DNA from: an uncultured Collinsella sp.
GTDB lineage: Bacteria; Actinomycetota; Coriobacteriia; Coriobacteriales; Coriobacteriaceae
Assembly (NCBI GenBank): GCA_900544135.1
Contig: UQTU01000010.1
Span: 22,039 to 86,038 of the forward strand
Direction: 5' to 3'
Length of the DNA stretch: 64,000 nt
The position numbers and the translations under genes are program-made. Position 1 is the stretch's first letter; each line of letters opens with the position of its first letter. Under the pieces are notes generated by a model, which was given only the letters and a program-made list of their open reading frames with translations, did no database searches and had not been told where the DNA came from. Shown here one piece after another: positions 63,214 to 64,000 of the stretch.

Positions 63214-63771
63214 ATGAAAAAGAAGCTGCTGCTTGCGCCCCTGATGGCTGCCCTGGTCGCGTGCGTGGTTTTGCTTTCCGGCTGCGGAGGGCCTTCGGTG
63301 GAAGAGCTCATCACCAACGACCTTACGAGCCAGTTTGACGAGATCAAGAACGGCGGCGATGATTTCCTCTCCGGTCTGGAAGAGGCTTCGGGCGACGAGT
63401 TTGAGCAACTGGGCATCGATCCCAAGGAGTACGCCAAGAGCTATCTCGAGGGCTTTGATTACAAGATCGGCGATGTGACGGTCGATGAGGACAAGGGCAC
63501 TGCGACCGCCGAGGTTACCATCACCTGCAAGTCCATGAATAAGATCGTCGAAGATTTCGCCACCCAGTATCAGGAGAAGGTCGCCGCACTCGATACGATG
63601 CCTTCCGAGGATGACCTGTACAAGATGGCCGGCCAGGTCATGGTCGACGTGACCAAGGCCGCTAAGACCAAGGACACCAAGGTCACCTTTAAATATTCCG
63701 CCAACGAGGATAACGAGTGGTCTGCCGACGATTCCGCAACCACCGAGATGATGAATGCGATGATGAGCTAG
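63214..63771 (+). CDS. Lipoprotein of unknown function (DUF5105-like)
   Basis: A 185-residue lipoprotein started at the ATG at 63214 behind TTGGAGGAAT; the frame is open further up but lacks a site. Lys-rich N-terminus, hydrophobic segment and lipobox LLSGC. The mature part is alpha/beta and acidic, with VEELITNDLTSQFDEIKNG, then GDVTVDEDKGTATAEVTITC and a helical end. This resembles the DUF5105 style of Gram-positive lipoproteins, but the assignment is tentative. The AT content is a little higher than its neighbours. A structured element follows three bases after the stop. Confidence 0.75.
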   Translation: MKKKLLLAPLMAALVACVVLLSGCGGPSVEELITNDLTSQFDEIKNGGDDFLSGLEEASGDEFEQLGIDPKEYAKSYLEGFDYKIGDVTVDEDKGTATAEVTITCKSMNKIVEDFATQYQEKVAALDTMPSEDDLYKMAGQVMVDVTKAAKTKDTKVTFKYSANEDNEWSADDSATTEMMNAMMS

Positions 63772-63774
63772 GGG

Positions 63775-63880
63775 GTTACGCGGTTCTACGAACCGCGTAA
63801 CTGCTCGACGCTGCAAACGCCCCTAAGCGGCAATCTGACGTTCAATTTCAAGGGCGCGACCAGAAGGTCAGCGCCCTTTC
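63775..63880 (+). ncRNA. Two-hairpin structured 3'-UTR element, copy B
   Basis: Hairpin 1 is GTTACGCGGTTC-TAC-GAACCGCGTAAC (63775-63801). The linker has CGACGCTGC and CAAT...GTTCAA. Hairpin 2 is AAGGGCGCGACC-AGAA-GGTCAGCGCCCTT, then TC (63850-63880). Same architecture as copy A at 59956, with stems changed in both strands. Confidence 0.65.
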
Positions 63881-63898
63881 ATTTCAAGACTTTAGTCT

Positions 63899-63966
63899 GC
63901 TGGCCGCGCAGCGGCCAGCTTTGAACCACCCGCTACGCGGGTGGAGACAAACGGCTTTACAAAGCC
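63899..63966. other. Three consecutive short hairpins at the window end
   Basis: GCTGGCCGC-GCA-GCGGCCAGC (63899-63919), CCACCCGC-TAC-GCGGGTGG (63926-63944) and GGCTTT-AC-AAAGCC (63953-63966), separated by TTTGAA and AGACAAAC. All arms are perfect. They could be a structured RNA or the terminal hairpins of an IS200/IS605-type element running past the window. Confidence 0.5.
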
Positions 63967-64000
63967 ACCCCTCCGACCGATATTGACGATTGTTCAGGCC

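Overview
The window is a high-GC, low-AT-bias bacterial chromosome segment that looks like a gut Coriobacteriia genome, most probably Collinsella or a close relative. This is inferred from gene content and style, not from a search: a fused, compact Ech-type group 4 [NiFe] hydrogenase, very large LPxTG proteins, LuxS, a PTS EIIA, a DUF4428/SPFH cassette, and many intergenic palindromic repeats. No tRNA, rRNA, CRISPR array, prophage or transposase gene was recognised.

Layout. 1-4.6 kb: the 3' part of an energy-converting hydrogenase operon in the order echA-echB(fused)-C-D-E-F; the left edge cuts the first gene. 4.6-5.2 kb: a broken small gene and a perfect 38-bp palindrome. 5.4-17.4 kb: two giant sortase-anchored surface proteins, a clan GH-D glycosidase with carbohydrate-binding modules and a VWA/isopeptide-type adhesin. 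17.6-18.0 kb: two tandem nested-palindrome elements. 18.0-23.3 kb: a NarL-type two-component pair divergent from an ABC-2 exporter. 23.5-26.9 kb: a LolD/FtsX-type ABC system. 27-35.4 kb: a DUF362 ferredoxin, alpha/beta hydrolase, PAQR protein, CorC/CNNM protein, a stand-alone cyanophycin-synthetase-N-like protein, YtxH and PRC-barrel proteins, and a degenerate polysaccharide deacetylase. 35.4-38.9 kb: a structured leader, an MgtE-N/CBS membrane protein and a divergent Nramp-like transporter. 39.3-41.6 kb: acyltransferase-3/SGNH. 41.7-47 kb: ribokinase, nucleoside hydrolase, luxS, DUF4867 and a GH1 6-phospho-beta-glucosidase. 47-51 kb: a 7TM sensor, histidine kinase and response regulator. 51.2-55.5 kb: a minus-strand SPFH/zinc-ribbon cassette, one member frameshifted. 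56-58.8 kb: MgtA-type ATPase. 59.2-64 kb: pyrE, Fic, an RpiR remnant, PTS EIIA-Glc and a lipoprotein.

How the genes work together. The hydrogenase would couple ferredoxin oxidation to H2 evolution and ion pumping in a fermenter. The surface glycosidase and adhesin fit life on host glycans. Nucleoside hydrolase with ribokinase salvages nucleoside ribose; GH1, EIIA and the broken RpiR regulator belong to PTS sugar use. Three possible Mg2+/divalent-metal systems (MgtE-like, Nramp-like, MgtA) lie within 23 kb.

The most unusual signals are non-coding. Two homologous 3'-UTR elements (59956-60067 and 63775-63880) share a two-hairpin architecture with compensatory stem changes and an invariant GACC-AGAA-GGTC apical hairpin. 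At least seven families of extragenic palindromes are scattered through the gaps, one pair exactly bracketing the fic gene. Among proteins, the stand-alone cyanophycin-synthetase-N-like protein with an intact HxxEH motif, the EchA-EchB fusion, the Nramp-like protein lacking the usual metal motifs, and the degenerate 7TM kinase next to an intact one deserve attention.
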